Part shown: one piece after another, positions 34,477-42,728 of the stretch
Numbering within the stretch: position 1 is the stretch's first letter
How the letters are laid out: each line of letters begins with the position of its first letter
Assembly (NCBI GenBank): GCA_020444265.1
Contig: JAHLLH010000006.1
Span: 186,001-250,000, forward strand
Direction of reading: 5' to 3'
Source of the DNA: a bacterium
GTDB taxonomy: Bacteria > Electryoneota > Electryoneia > Electryoneales > Electryoneaceae
Length of the DNA stretch: 64,000 nucleotides
Translations under genes and position numbers: made by a program
The notes under the pieces: generated by a model
What the model was told of the DNA's origin: nothing
Databases searched by the model: none
Seen by the model: the letters and a program-made list of their open reading frames with translations, nothing else

Positions 34477-35463
34477 ATGCTGCACGAAACGCCATTGATC
34501 CTTGTTGCCGAAGATGAGGAGGCAACCCGTTCCCTGATGGGGTCGATGCTCGAAAACCTCGGTTATCAACCCCTCCTGACCGCAGATGGTGTTGAAGCAC
34601 TTGAAGCGCTCGAAGTTGAACGTCCCGACCTGGTCCTTAGCGATGTACTGATGCCGAGGATGAATGGGATCGAGCTGTGTCGCACCATCAAAAGCAATTC
34701 AGAAACCCGTCTGATCCCCGTGGTACTTGTCACCGGTCTGGGTAGTACGGAAGACCGTGTCCGTGGTATCGAAGCGGGTGCCGATGATTTTCTCGCCAAA
34801 CCCTTCCAACTTGCCGAGCTAACCGCACGTTTACGTTCCCTCCTCAGGTTGAAACAGTTTACCGATGAACTGGTTCACGCGGAGGAGGTCATTTTCTCCC
34901 TCGCCCTTGCGGTCGAAGCGAAGGACCCGTACACACGAGGGCACTGCCAGAGGCTGGCACGCTTTTCAGTGGAAGCGGGGAAACGTATGGGGCTGGGTGA
35001 AGAGGAGCTGCAAGCGTTGCGACGTGGAGGCATCCTGCATGACATCGGCAAGATCGGGATTCCCGAAGCGATCTTGCTGAAAGCGGGACCCTTGACCACC
35101 GAAGAGATCGGGGTCATGCGACACCACCCGCTCAAAGGTGAACAGATCTGCAAACCTTTGCGCACCCTTGCTGGAACCCTCCCGATTATCCGTCACCATC
35201 ACGAGCGTATGGATGGGGATGGCTACCCGGACAAATTAAAGGGTGAGGAGATTCCGCTCGGGGCTCGTATCATCGCTGCTGTTGACTATTTCGATGCCCT
35301 CATCACCGATCGTCCTTACCGTAAAGCGCTGCCCCAGGAGGAGGCCCTGCGTCTCCTGCACGGTGCAGTCGACACCGGCCACCTCGACCGGGACATTGTT
35401 CAGATTGTCACCTCCATTGTTCACGAGGTCGGCGAGGAGTGGGTCGCTCCGCTTGATAACTGA
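34477..35463 (+). CDS. Response regulator with HD-GYP domain
   Basis: A 328-residue protein. The receiver domain (about residues 7-122) has phospho-acceptor Asp in DLVLSDVLMPRMNG, the acidic pair EDEE and Lys in AKPFQ. The HD-GYP domain (about 140-320) has GILHDIGKIGIPE, HHHERMDGDGYPDKL and AAVDYFDALITDRPYR. HD-GYP proteins hydrolyse cyclic-di-GMP, so this is probably a phosphorylation-controlled phosphodiesterase. It follows selD by 43 bases and precedes the Ppx-Nudix gene by 24, so the three may be co-transcribed. No cognate kinase is adjacent. Confidence 0.9.
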   Translation: MLHETPLILVAEDEEATRSLMGSMLENLGYQPLLTADGVEALEALEVERPDLVLSDVLMPRMNGIELCRTIKSNSETRLIPVVLVTGLGSTEDRVRGIEAGADDFLAKPFQLAELTARLRSLLRLKQFTDELVHAEEVIFSLALAVEAKDPYTRGHCQRLARFSVEAGKRMGLGEEELQALRRGGILHDIGKIGIPEAILLKAGPLTTEEIGVMRHHPLKGEQICKPLRTLAGTLPIIRHHHERMDGDGYPDKLKGEEIPLGARIIAAVDYFDALITDRPYRKALPQEEALRLLHGAVDTGHLDRDIVQIVTSIVHEVGEEWVAPLDN

Positions 35464-35487
35464 TTGTCAACTGCCATCTGACACTGG

Positions 35488-36939
35488 ATGTTTCCTGCTA
35501 TGAATGCTCCGGTCCGTGCCCTGCTCGACTTCGGAACCAACTCGCTTAAGCTCGTTGTCTGCCGTCTCAATCCCGAAGGATTGGATGTGCTACTGGACAC
35601 TGAACGGATCACTCGTTTGGGACACAATATCCTGCAGGACGGGAAATTGAGCGGGGACGATGTTGACCGTATCCTCACTGCTGTTGGCGAGCTGATCGGG
35701 GAAGCAAAGGCCTTTTCGCCAGACAGCATCGACGCCATCGGTACCGCTGCCCTGCGTAGATGCAGCAATCGCGACACCCTGACAGAACCGTTAATGGAGC
35801 AGTACGGCATCCGTCTCTTGATGCTGTCAGGCAGCGAAGAGGCGGTCGCAGGCTACCTGGGGGTGCGAAGCGAGTTCGGTTTGGAGGACTCTCTCGCCAC
35901 GCTGGACCTTGGCGGCGGCTCAACCGAAATCACCTTTGGACGAGACATCCTGCCGGGCCAATCCTTCAGTCTGCCAATCGGGGCACGTGGGCTGTTGCGT
36001 GATGTGCCGATCAGCGATCCGCCCCGGTACGAGGAAATCGAAGCGATCCGAAAGCAGGTACGTCCCAAACTTTCCGATGTTTCCCTGTTACCGATCGAGA
36101 CCAAGCTGGTGCTGATTGGCGGTGCGGCGACCACCCTCGCAGGCTATGCAAAAGAGATGTGGAATGCTCCCGGTGAGATTGTCGCAGATACCCTCACCCC
36201 GGAAGCCTTAGACCTGCTAACGATGAAGTTGGCAAAACTGACCCGGGAGCAGCGGCGCGCCTTACCCGGTTCGACAAAGGCAGACCGTAGCGATGTCATC
36301 GTGCACGGAACCGTTGCCCTGCGTGAGATGCTTGGCACCCTCGGGGTCGATACCGCCTGGGTATCGCTGCGGAGCCTGCCCCAGGGTCTCTTCTTTGCCG
36401 AGATGGAAGGGTTGATGCTCGACAGTGACGCCCCGGTCACACGACTTCCCGGCACCCACTTTCCTCCGCTCAGTAAATCGACACGGAAAGGGGAAGTGGT
36501 CTTCCTGCTACGTTTGCCGGACGGACGCTACTTCCTGCAGACAAAAGTGCGCTACTCCAACGATACCTATCGCATTCCCGGAGGCGGCGTCGATGCCGGG
36601 GAACGGTCCATCGATGCGATTCACCGTGAGGTGTGGGAAGAAACCGGGTACAAGCAGGCACGTCCACTACCTGTCGCCCGCCTCACCTTCACCGGCCCGG
36701 ACGGGACCCCTTGTGACTGGTACAGCGACCTCTACCTGGTCGATCTGCCCAAAGGGTTCGAGCCACAACCGGTAGACGAGAGCGAAGGCATTTCCGGTTG
36801 GGTCGCGGTCCACCCCAGCGAGATGCAACCCTGGATTGACCGCCTCGAAAACCTCGAAGGCGACTTGAATTCGTGGGGATATTTCCGCGCCGTCCCCATG
36901 CGTTACCTGGTCCGACGGGTGAGCGAAGGAAGATTGTAG
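35488..36939 (+). CDS. Ppx/GppA phosphatase fused to a Nudix hydrolase
   Basis: A 483-residue two-domain protein. Residues 8-310 are an exopolyphosphatase/pppGpp phosphatase of the ASKHA fold, with RALLDFGTNSLKL, AIGTAALR, LSGSEEAVAGY and TLDLGGGSTEITF. Residues 335-475 are a Nudix domain with an intact box, G366 GVDAG E372 to REVWEETGY388. No stop or frameshift separates them. Each half alone hydrolyses phosphoanhydrides (polyphosphate or (p)ppGpp, and nucleoside diphosphates). Fusion suggests a combined role in alarmone, polyphosphate or nucleotide turnover. ATG 35488 and ATG 35500 are both possible starts. Confidence 0.85.
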   Translation: MFPAMNAPVRALLDFGTNSLKLVVCRLNPEGLDVLLDTERITRLGHNILQDGKLSGDDVDRILTAVGELIGEAKAFSPDSIDAIGTAALRRCSNRDTLTEPLMEQYGIRLLMLSGSEEAVAGYLGVRSEFGLEDSLATLDLGGGSTEITFGRDILPGQSFSLPIGARGLLRDVPISDPPRYEEIEAIRKQVRPKLSDVSLLPIETKLVLIGGAATTLAGYAKEMWNAPGEIVADTLTPEALDLLTMKLAKLTREQRRALPGSTKADRSDVIVHGTVALREMLGTLGVDTAWVSLRSLPQGLFFAEMEGLMLDSDAPVTRLPGTHFPPLSKSTRKGEVVFLLRLPDGRYFLQTKVRYSNDTYRIPGGGVDAGERSIDAIHREVWEETGYKQARPLPVARLTFTGPDGTPCDWYSDLYLVDLPKGFEPQPVDESEGISGWVAVHPSEMQPWIDRLENLEGDLNSWGYFRAVPMRYLVRRVSEGRL

Positions 36940-36982
36940 GGCTGGTAACGGGATGGCCAGACCGTGTTACCCCACTGGGTGG

Positions 36983-37005
36983 CCCGACTTGCTCGTCATA
37001 TCGGG
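36983..37005. repeat. CCCGACTTGCTCG hairpin
   Basis: A diverged single copy of the first hairpin of the 14092 and 48037 elements, with the usual CATTCAT following. It lies 43 bases after the Ppx-Nudix stop and may act as a terminator. Confidence 0.55.
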
Positions 37006-37044
37006 TCCATTCATACAACCATAACGTTTCGACTTATTCCCGCC

Positions 37045-37968
37045 TTCGGCACGATACACGGGCAGGATGCCCGTGCTACACGGTGTCACCCCGGACTTGA
37101 TCCGGGGCCCAGCCTCAGATGATGAAGCAGTCTCACACAGTCCAATCCGAGGTCTCAAGGGGATGGCGTCGGCCGGTTCGAACCGCTCCTCCACGTTGCC
37201 CTCGCACAAGGCCGTCAGGGAGGCTCCTCACCTACGAAGGATGCTGGATCCCGGGTCGGGGCCCGGGATGACAGGTAGTCCGCTGAGGGGAGCAAACCAG
37301 AGAGCATTAGCCATCCCTACCCCTCTCGCAGGATCGCGCCCTCGGCACGAAGCACGGGCAGGATGCCCGTGCTACTCGGTGTCACCCCGGACTTGATCCG
37401 GGGCCCAGCCTCAGATGATGAAGCAGTCTCACACAGTCCAATCCGAGGTCTCAAGGGGATGGCGTCGGCCGGTTCGAACCGCTCCTCCACGTTGCCCTCG
37501 CACAAGGCCGTCAGGGAGGCTCCTCACCTACGAAGGATGCTGGATCCCGGGTCGGGGCCCGGGATGACAGGTAGTCCGCTGAGGGGAGCAAACCAGAGAG
37601 CATTAGCCATCCCTACCCCTCTCGCAGGATCGCGCCCTCGACACGAAGCACGGGCAGGATGCCCGTGCCACACGGTGTCACCCCGGACTTGATCCGGGGC
37701 CCAGCCTCAGATGATGAAGCAGTCTCACACAGTCCAATCCGAGGTCTCAAGGGGATGGCGTCGGCCGGTTCGAACCGCTCCTCCACGTTGCCCTCGCACA
37801 AGGCCGTCAGGGAGGCTCCTCACCTACGAAGGATGCTGGATCCCGGGTCGGGGCCCGGGATGACAGGTAGTCCGCTGAGGGGAGCAAACCAGAGAGCATT
37901 AGCCATCCCTACCCCTCTCGCAGGATCGCGCCCTCGGTGCGAAGCACGAGCAGGATGCCCGTGCCACA
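37045..37968. repeat. 296-bp tandem repeat, three full copies and a partial fourth
   Basis: Units start near 37045, 37341 and 37637, with a truncated fourth to 37968. The spacing is exactly 296 bases. The copies are virtually identical; the few differences cluster at the ACGGGCAGGATGCCCGT hairpin and just after it. Each unit contains that hairpin, then a GTCACCCCGGA...GGGATGAC inverted-end element like 24519-24703, then about 75 bases of spacer. The period is not a multiple of three and the frames run across unit borders, so it is not coding. Confidence 0.92.
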
Positions 37969-37996
37969 AAAAACCCGGTGCGCATGCGCACCGGGT
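37968..37996 (-). terminator. Terminator of the transglutaminase pair
   Basis: ACCCGGTGCGCA and its exact complement form a 24-bp perfect palindrome. On the minus strand it is followed by TTTTTT, 26 bases after the stop codon of the 38022 gene. Confidence 0.85.
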
Positions 37997-38021
37997 CGGA
38001 AGACCAAGTCACTAAACCCTG

Positions 38022-39932
38022 TCAACGGAACAACAACGTCCGGTTCCATGACGAGGTTTCCGCAAGCAGCAAGGCTCGTAGATCGTTCCATCCATCGGCC
38101 GACTGTTCGAGAGTGCGGAGTGATATTGTCCGGGTGACAATCACCTTGCCGTCCTTCTTCTCCACCTCGATTCCGAACGATCCTGCACTGTTCTCGATGC
38201 TGGATGCTTCCGGCAGGTAGACAGCCTCCAGGTCGTCAAGATCGAGGGTCACAGTCAGCACCTGCTTCAGGTAACCTGGCAGGAAAGCGGGCGTTGCACG
38301 TTCCGCATGGCTGATGTCGATGTCTGCGGGCAACGTTTCGATCACACCATGTGCCGGATCATTGATCGCAAAGACGACACGATCCCGGTCATCCTTCTTC
38401 GCTTTCACACCCACATCGATCCCTGCCTGGACCGAGAAACGATCAAAAGCAAGGGGATTCCATGCGGTTACCTTCGCGCCGGGTGCCATACCTCCAACCA
38501 CCTTGCCAAGGAAGGCAAGGGCATCGTTGTGGACACCTTCCATCTTGTCGAAGGGACAGAGACCGCCTGCCGCGTGGACAAATCCATCGCCCTTCCAGCA
38601 ACCGTTCTCCGCATCATACGCGAGATCAAGGTTGATCGAAAGGGTGTTGGTGTCGCCTGCACCGCTCCAGCGAATCTGCGGGACATCCTGTGCGCCGGGC
38701 AGCCAGAGGGAACGTCCCAGGATCGGGGCGAGTCCATTGACCACCTTGCCCGATGCTGGATCGTACCATCCCTCGAGCCCATCGCCACTCGCCCAGACAC
38801 CGATGGTGCCCAAGCGGTCATTGGTCGGGATACCTTCATCGACAAGACCGAAACCAGGGCCGCGATACACTGCCCAGTTTTCGATGCCCGCCATTTTGCA
38901 GAGGCTGCTGAAAAGGACCGCACGATCCAACCCGGTGGCATAGCCGCTGAGGTAGGAAGTTTCCGGGCTGCGCGGAGCCAGCCAGAAAAAGTCATCCTCG
39001 TAGTCGATGAAACGGACATGGCTGTTGATAAAGCCAGCGATACGATTGGCCGACTCCGCCGGACCAGTGCTTCCCTCCAGCAGGACGGCTAGCGAATCAT
39101 TCAACACGCTGCCTTCCTGCGCTGCGGCCGTATCGAAGATGCTGCGCAAATCATTGCCGTAGCTCTCCCAATCGCCCCATGTGGACCAGCTTGCATGCGG
39201 CAGGTAGGCTGCCGGATCGGCCGTTTCCGGGTCGGGCGCGGCATCATAAGGGCCACGATCCATCGAGTAAACCCGTCGCCCATCCGCCTCAGTGATCTCC
39301 GCTTCGCCAAGCTCATCGCTTAGCTCAAGGTGGAAATCAACATCCATCGGCAGGTCGAAAATGAGCCAGGAGTGAACGACGGGATCCTCCTGCGGGAAGA
39401 TCCAGACTCCTTCGATACCGTTGGCTACCGGCTCTTTATCCTCGATGACATAGCAGGCTTCCAGCAGGCAGGGCAGCTCGACACCATCATGCAGCAGCAT
39501 GGTTTCGCGCAACCAGCTGTATTCCGGCGCTTCGCCTACCTCGAATGGAAGCGTTTCAACAATCGCGGTGGGGCGATGATCGATCCAACGATTGTCACGG
39601 AAAACACGCAGCGCCTTCACGTCGAGGGTCTGGCGTTCGCTGTCCCACGGCACACGCAGGTCGGCATAGGTCTCGATTGCATGGTCAGTGGTGATCCAGA
39701 CCAGGCGGTGAACCAGCGTGCTGCGACGGCCATCCTCCATCAGGGTGGTCTTCTGCCCTTCGAGGAGGACAACGGCATCTTCCTTTTCAAAATCAAACTG
39801 CTGCCGTCCCGCTTCCAGCCAGGGGCCGATATCGAAACGGCCGCTGTAGGTCATCGGCTCAGCGGTGACGACACCGGCAACAGTCAACATTACCAGCATC
39901 AGCAGGGTCAGACGATTCAGGATCGCACTCAT
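38022..39932 (-). CDS. Transglutaminase-fold paralogue lacking catalytic Cys and His
   Basis: A 636-residue exported protein (signal LTLLMLVMLTVAGVVTA). It has the same plan as its neighbour: a DUF3857-like amino half, a transglutaminase-like core and a beta-rich end. In the core, the neighbour's GVCKDIASM corresponds to TGLDRAVLF, with Gly at the nucleophile site. NHCVVAW corresponds to LGTIGVW, with no His. The Asp of LDPTW is kept in YDPAS. It is probably a non-catalytic partner or binding protein. The ATG at 39932 overlaps the neighbour's stop (ATGA), so the two are made together. The longer frame to 39974 is not needed. Confidence 0.75.
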   Translation of the reverse strand: MSAILNRLTLLMLVMLTVAGVVTAEPMTYSGRFDIGPWLEAGRQQFDFEKEDAVVLLEGQKTTLMEDGRRSTLVHRLVWITTDHAIETYADLRVPWDSERQTLDVKALRVFRDNRWIDHRPTAIVETLPFEVGEAPEYSWLRETMLLHDGVELPCLLEACYVIEDKEPVANGIEGVWIFPQEDPVVHSWLIFDLPMDVDFHLELSDELGEAEITEADGRRVYSMDRGPYDAAPDPETADPAAYLPHASWSTWGDWESYGNDLRSIFDTAAAQEGSVLNDSLAVLLEGSTGPAESANRIAGFINSHVRFIDYEDDFFWLAPRSPETSYLSGYATGLDRAVLFSSLCKMAGIENWAVYRGPGFGLVDEGIPTNDRLGTIGVWASGDGLEGWYDPASGKVVNGLAPILGRSLWLPGAQDVPQIRWSGAGDTNTLSINLDLAYDAENGCWKGDGFVHAAGGLCPFDKMEGVHNDALAFLGKVVGGMAPGAKVTAWNPLAFDRFSVQAGIDVGVKAKKDDRDRVVFAINDPAHGVIETLPADIDISHAERATPAFLPGYLKQVLTVTLDLDDLEAVYLPEASSIENSAGSFGIEVEKKDGKVIVTRTISLRTLEQSADGWNDLRALLLAETSSWNRTLLFR

Positions 39933-42022
39933 TTCGCACCCCCTTTCGTCACACGGAGGGTGGTGGCAGCCCACTCATCCAGGTTGTCCAACATCGCTTT
40001 CATCCCTGAATAGCCATCAGGCGGAATCTGGCGACGTTTCACATCGGCACGTGTGTGGATGGAGAGCTTGCGCCCGTCCATCTTCGCCTCGCCATTCAGA
40101 GCGGCGTAAGTCTCGTCAACAACCTTCGCCTGGGCAGCATCGGTTAACGCCCAGCCACGCGGCAGCTTGATTGTTTCGGTAATATCGAGACGCTGGGTGT
40201 AGTAGAGGAAGACATCGACATTCCGTTCCTCTTCCCAGTCGTAGGAACCGGCACGGAAAAAGAGGTTGTCGTCTTTGACCCCGTTCAGGGCGGGCGGTGT
40301 AAACTCAAGTCCACCAGCGACCGGAAGCGCAAACTGCGGAACGGTGTAATCAAATTCGACCCACATGTTCCCGGTAAAGTCTTCCACATCACGATGGCTG
40401 ATATTCTGGATGCTGATGCCCTTGCCTAGGTGCGAGAAGGCATGGACAAGGTAATCATCCATCTCACGGTGCGAGCGCTGATAGACTACCCGACGCAGAC
40501 GGCTATCCGAGGCTCCGGTCCCTTGTATGCGGATATGCCCGGAAAGCGTGCCATCCTCGGTGAGAGTCGCATCGTGGCTGATCACCATCGGCGATTCTTC
40601 CGGCGGGCTGTAACGGATTTTCTGAAGATCGACACCGTCCGGATGACCGATCACATAATGCTGTTCCGTCTCAAGCTTCGACCAGATGTCGTTGTTGAAT
40701 GGCACCCAGGTCGGATCGAGCATGGTGAACGATCCATCCTCACGTTCCCAGGCCACCACACAGTGGTTGAACTGGTCGGCGGGAAGGTCTTCAATCCTGC
40801 TACCGGCCATGGTCATCGCCGGGTAGGCATCCAGCCCTGCGGCACGCAGGAATGTGATCGACATCGAGGCGATGTCCTTGCAGACACCACTCCGGTACTC
40901 GATCAATGGCTGTGAAGGATGAAGCGTAAAGCCCTCCCCCTCCCCCATCGTCTGGCCTGAGTAACGGATATTCTGGGCGACCCAGTGGTTCAAAGCTTTC
41001 GCCTTCTCCATCGAGGTACCGTTTTTCACGCCCGACTTCTCGAGGATCTCATCAACCTTCTCCTGAACCGCATCGGTAATCTCGAACTGGTTGCGGTTGA
41101 CATCGAAGAACCACTGCGACTTCGCTTCCCAGCTTTCGGCGGTGGTCATCACCACCTTGGGCGCGTAATCGGAATGGTCCGGCTGACGGATGTCATGCGG
41201 GAAGGCGGGCACATCTTTCGTCCACCAGGTATAAGTGGTCGAATCCGGTGTGTAGGTGGTCCGGCTGTAAAGAGGACCGTTGAAAACTTCGCTGATGAGA
41301 CGTTTCCCGGTAGGCAACGTCAGCTCGTATCGTTTCTCAAGAACCGGCACATCGGCCTGGAATAGTACGATATCGAAATATTCGCCTGCCATCGGCGGAA
41401 TGTACTTGTCATCATCGTCCGAAGCGATGCTCTTCTTCGCGCCGGGGACGATAGTCGATCCGGTGTGGACCTCTTCCGCATCGGCCAGCAAGGCATAGTT
41501 GTAGCCCTTGCGCATGGCGACCACTTCGATGCCATCGCCCGCTTTCAAACGGGGCAACTGGAGCAGCTTGATCCGGTCGCTCCAGTAGATCGCGCTCTGC
41601 GGCGCGGGCAGGTCACGCACCTGGGCGACATCGACGGAGATCTTCTTCCCATCACGGATCACATTGACCTCGGCCACCTCGATGAAGCTGGAACGAGGAT
41701 CGTAATTCCAGCGAAGGGCAGACATCTCCACCGCGCCATCCTCGTTCAACACCTTGTAGAGGGTGTAGAGGTCGACATAGGTGACCCCGGATTCCTGCAC
41801 ACGATTGATCGACTGGTCGAGGACGATCAGGTAGTTGGCATCGGGATGTTTTTTCGCACAACCCGCATCAGCGAGCCGTGTAAAGACCGTTACCGGCGGC
41901 TTTTCGCCGGGTGGGACGGGACGATCTGCCTCCATCTGAGCCTGGGCAGGAAGCCCGAGGACCAGCAGCCCCAGCAGGACTGTGGTGAGGACGATTCCCC
42001 TCCTGTCGGATACCTTCCGCAC
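39929..42022 (-). CDS. DUF3857 transglutaminase-like protein
   Basis: A 697-residue exported protein beginning at GTG 42022 after GGAGG, with signal peptide GIVLTTVLLGLLVLGLPAQA. The amino half (about 45-270) fits DUF3857. The transglutaminase core has Cys381 in YRSGVCKDIASM, His420 in FNHCVVAW and Asp436 in MLDPTW, a complete triad. The last 200 residues fit DUF2569/DUF3858-like beta regions of these proteins. Such proteins are common in Bacteroidota and relatives and are usually periplasmic or outer-membrane-linked; the substrate is unknown. It is the first gene of a coupled pair with its degenerate paralogue. Confidence 0.85.
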   Translation of the reverse strand: MRKVSDRRGIVLTTVLLGLLVLGLPAQAQMEADRPVPPGEKPPVTVFTRLADAGCAKKHPDANYLIVLDQSINRVQESGVTYVDLYTLYKVLNEDGAVEMSALRWNYDPRSSFIEVAEVNVIRDGKKISVDVAQVRDLPAPQSAIYWSDRIKLLQLPRLKAGDGIEVVAMRKGYNYALLADAEEVHTGSTIVPGAKKSIASDDDDKYIPPMAGEYFDIVLFQADVPVLEKRYELTLPTGKRLISEVFNGPLYSRTTYTPDSTTYTWWTKDVPAFPHDIRQPDHSDYAPKVVMTTAESWEAKSQWFFDVNRNQFEITDAVQEKVDEILEKSGVKNGTSMEKAKALNHWVAQNIRYSGQTMGEGEGFTLHPSQPLIEYRSGVCKDIASMSITFLRAAGLDAYPAMTMAGSRIEDLPADQFNHCVVAWEREDGSFTMLDPTWVPFNNDIWSKLETEQHYVIGHPDGVDLQKIRYSPPEESPMVISHDATLTEDGTLSGHIRIQGTGASDSRLRRVVYQRSHREMDDYLVHAFSHLGKGISIQNISHRDVEDFTGNMWVEFDYTVPQFALPVAGGLEFTPPALNGVKDDNLFFRAGSYDWEEERNVDVFLYYTQRLDITETIKLPRGWALTDAAQAKVVDETYAALNGEAKMDGRKLSIHTRADVKRRQIPPDGYSGMKAMLDNLDEWAATTLRVTKGGAK

Positions 42023-42160
42023 AAATCCTCCTTCGCTACGGATTGGACACCGTTTAGAGCGTTTCCGTCGTGGATCCGCCCGATTGTCGTTTGGGATAAA
42101 GAATTAAGGTAGGCCGGGGGCGTTACACTTTCAAGCGACGCGCTCCCCTTCGTGGTGTGT

Positions 42161-42182
42161 TGCACGGGACTTTGCCCGTGCA
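42161..42182. repeat. TGCACGGG hairpin, copy 1
   Basis: TGCACGGG ACTTTG CCCGTGCA is a perfect 8-bp stem. The same motif is at 42414-42436, and a related form occurs in each unit of the 37-kb array. Confidence 0.75.
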
Positions 42183-42212
42183 TCGCACCCGAGGGACGGG
42201 GACTGTGGCGGT

Positions 42213-42233
42213 CCGACTTGCTCGACAAGTCGG
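42213..42233. repeat. CCGACTTG hairpin
   Basis: CCGACTTG CTCGA CAAGTCGG followed by GTTTATTCA, the same as the first hairpin at 48037. Confidence 0.7.
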
Positions 42234-42413
42234 GTTTATTCAATGCAGGCCGGATTCTTGAATCTGGAGCTGTCATGGCGTCCGCCATGACGTTCCTTAT
42301 CCCAGCTTTATCCAGTGTAGGCTGGGGTTTCCAACCCCGGCGAGGATCGCCAAAGGCGATCGGCCTCGCTCGAGTTCTGTCAGCTCTTTAACGAAGCGCA
42401 GACCTGACGGTAA

Positions 42414-42436
42414 TGCACGGGCATCTTGCCCGTGCA
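42414..42436. repeat. TGCACGGG hairpin, copy 2
   Basis: TGCACGGGCA TCT TGCCCGTGCA is a perfect 10-bp stem followed by TCGCGCATGAAGG. The TCGC after the stem is shared with copy 1. Confidence 0.75.
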
Positions 42437-42534
42437 TCGCGCATGAAGGGCGCGAAAAGGTGTGAAGAAAGGATAAACCCGGGCCGCAGGACCGGGCCAG
42501 GCAGGCCGCAACGGATTCTGAGTAACGGAGTATT

Positions 42535-42641
42535 CCAGACAGTTTGGGATGTGAGTGCAGGACCACTGGCGAGGTGTTCACGAAGAGGAGTTGGTGGATG
42601 GCCGTTTCCACCCAGTAACACGAGCATCCCAAACAGTTTGA
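42535..42641. repeat. Inverted-end element, copy 2
   Basis: The 107-bp segment starts CCAGACAGTTTGGGAT and ends ATCCCAAACAGTTTGA. It is related to 2011-2119 in inverse orientation. Confidence 0.6.
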
Positions 42642-42676
42642 GAGTGGGCATCCCCCTTGCTCGCAAAGTGAAGAAA

Positions 42677-42699
42677 CCCGGGCAACAAGAATGCCCGGG
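42677..42699. repeat. CCCGGGCA hairpin
   Basis: CCCGGGCA ACAAGAA TGCCCGGG lies 30 bases after the stop of the minus-strand gene at 42729. It may double as its terminator, although no T run follows directly. Confidence 0.6.
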
Positions 42700-42728
42700 C
42701 CACTCAATAATACAATATCGTACTAAAG

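Larger units (their letters stand above)
42023..42728. other. Gene-free region with four kinds of palindrome
   Basis: About 700 bases without a supported gene. It holds TGCACGGG hairpins at 42161-42182 and 42414-42436, a CCGACTTG hairpin at 42213-42233, the inverted-end element 42535-42641 and a CCCGGGCA hairpin at 42677-42699. The last can terminate the 42729 gene on the minus strand. The promoter of the transglutaminase pair should be in the first part. Confidence 0.6.

Noticed and set aside
37170-37200. tRNA-like GGTTCGAACCG followed by CTCCTCCA
   Set aside because: The motif is a simple palindrome in the repeat unit. The flanking bases do not pair as a T stem and no acceptor, D or anticodon arm can be built. 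It recurs in every unit.
37045-37968. CRISPR-like array
   Set aside because: The units are 296 bases with no short direct repeat and variable spacer pattern, and no cas genes are present.
37067-38015. Three nearly identical 109-118 codon frames (MPV(L/P)xGVTPDLIRGPAS)
   Set aside because: They arise from the 296-bp tandem repeat, run across unit borders because the period is not a multiple of three, and translate palindromic repeat DNA.
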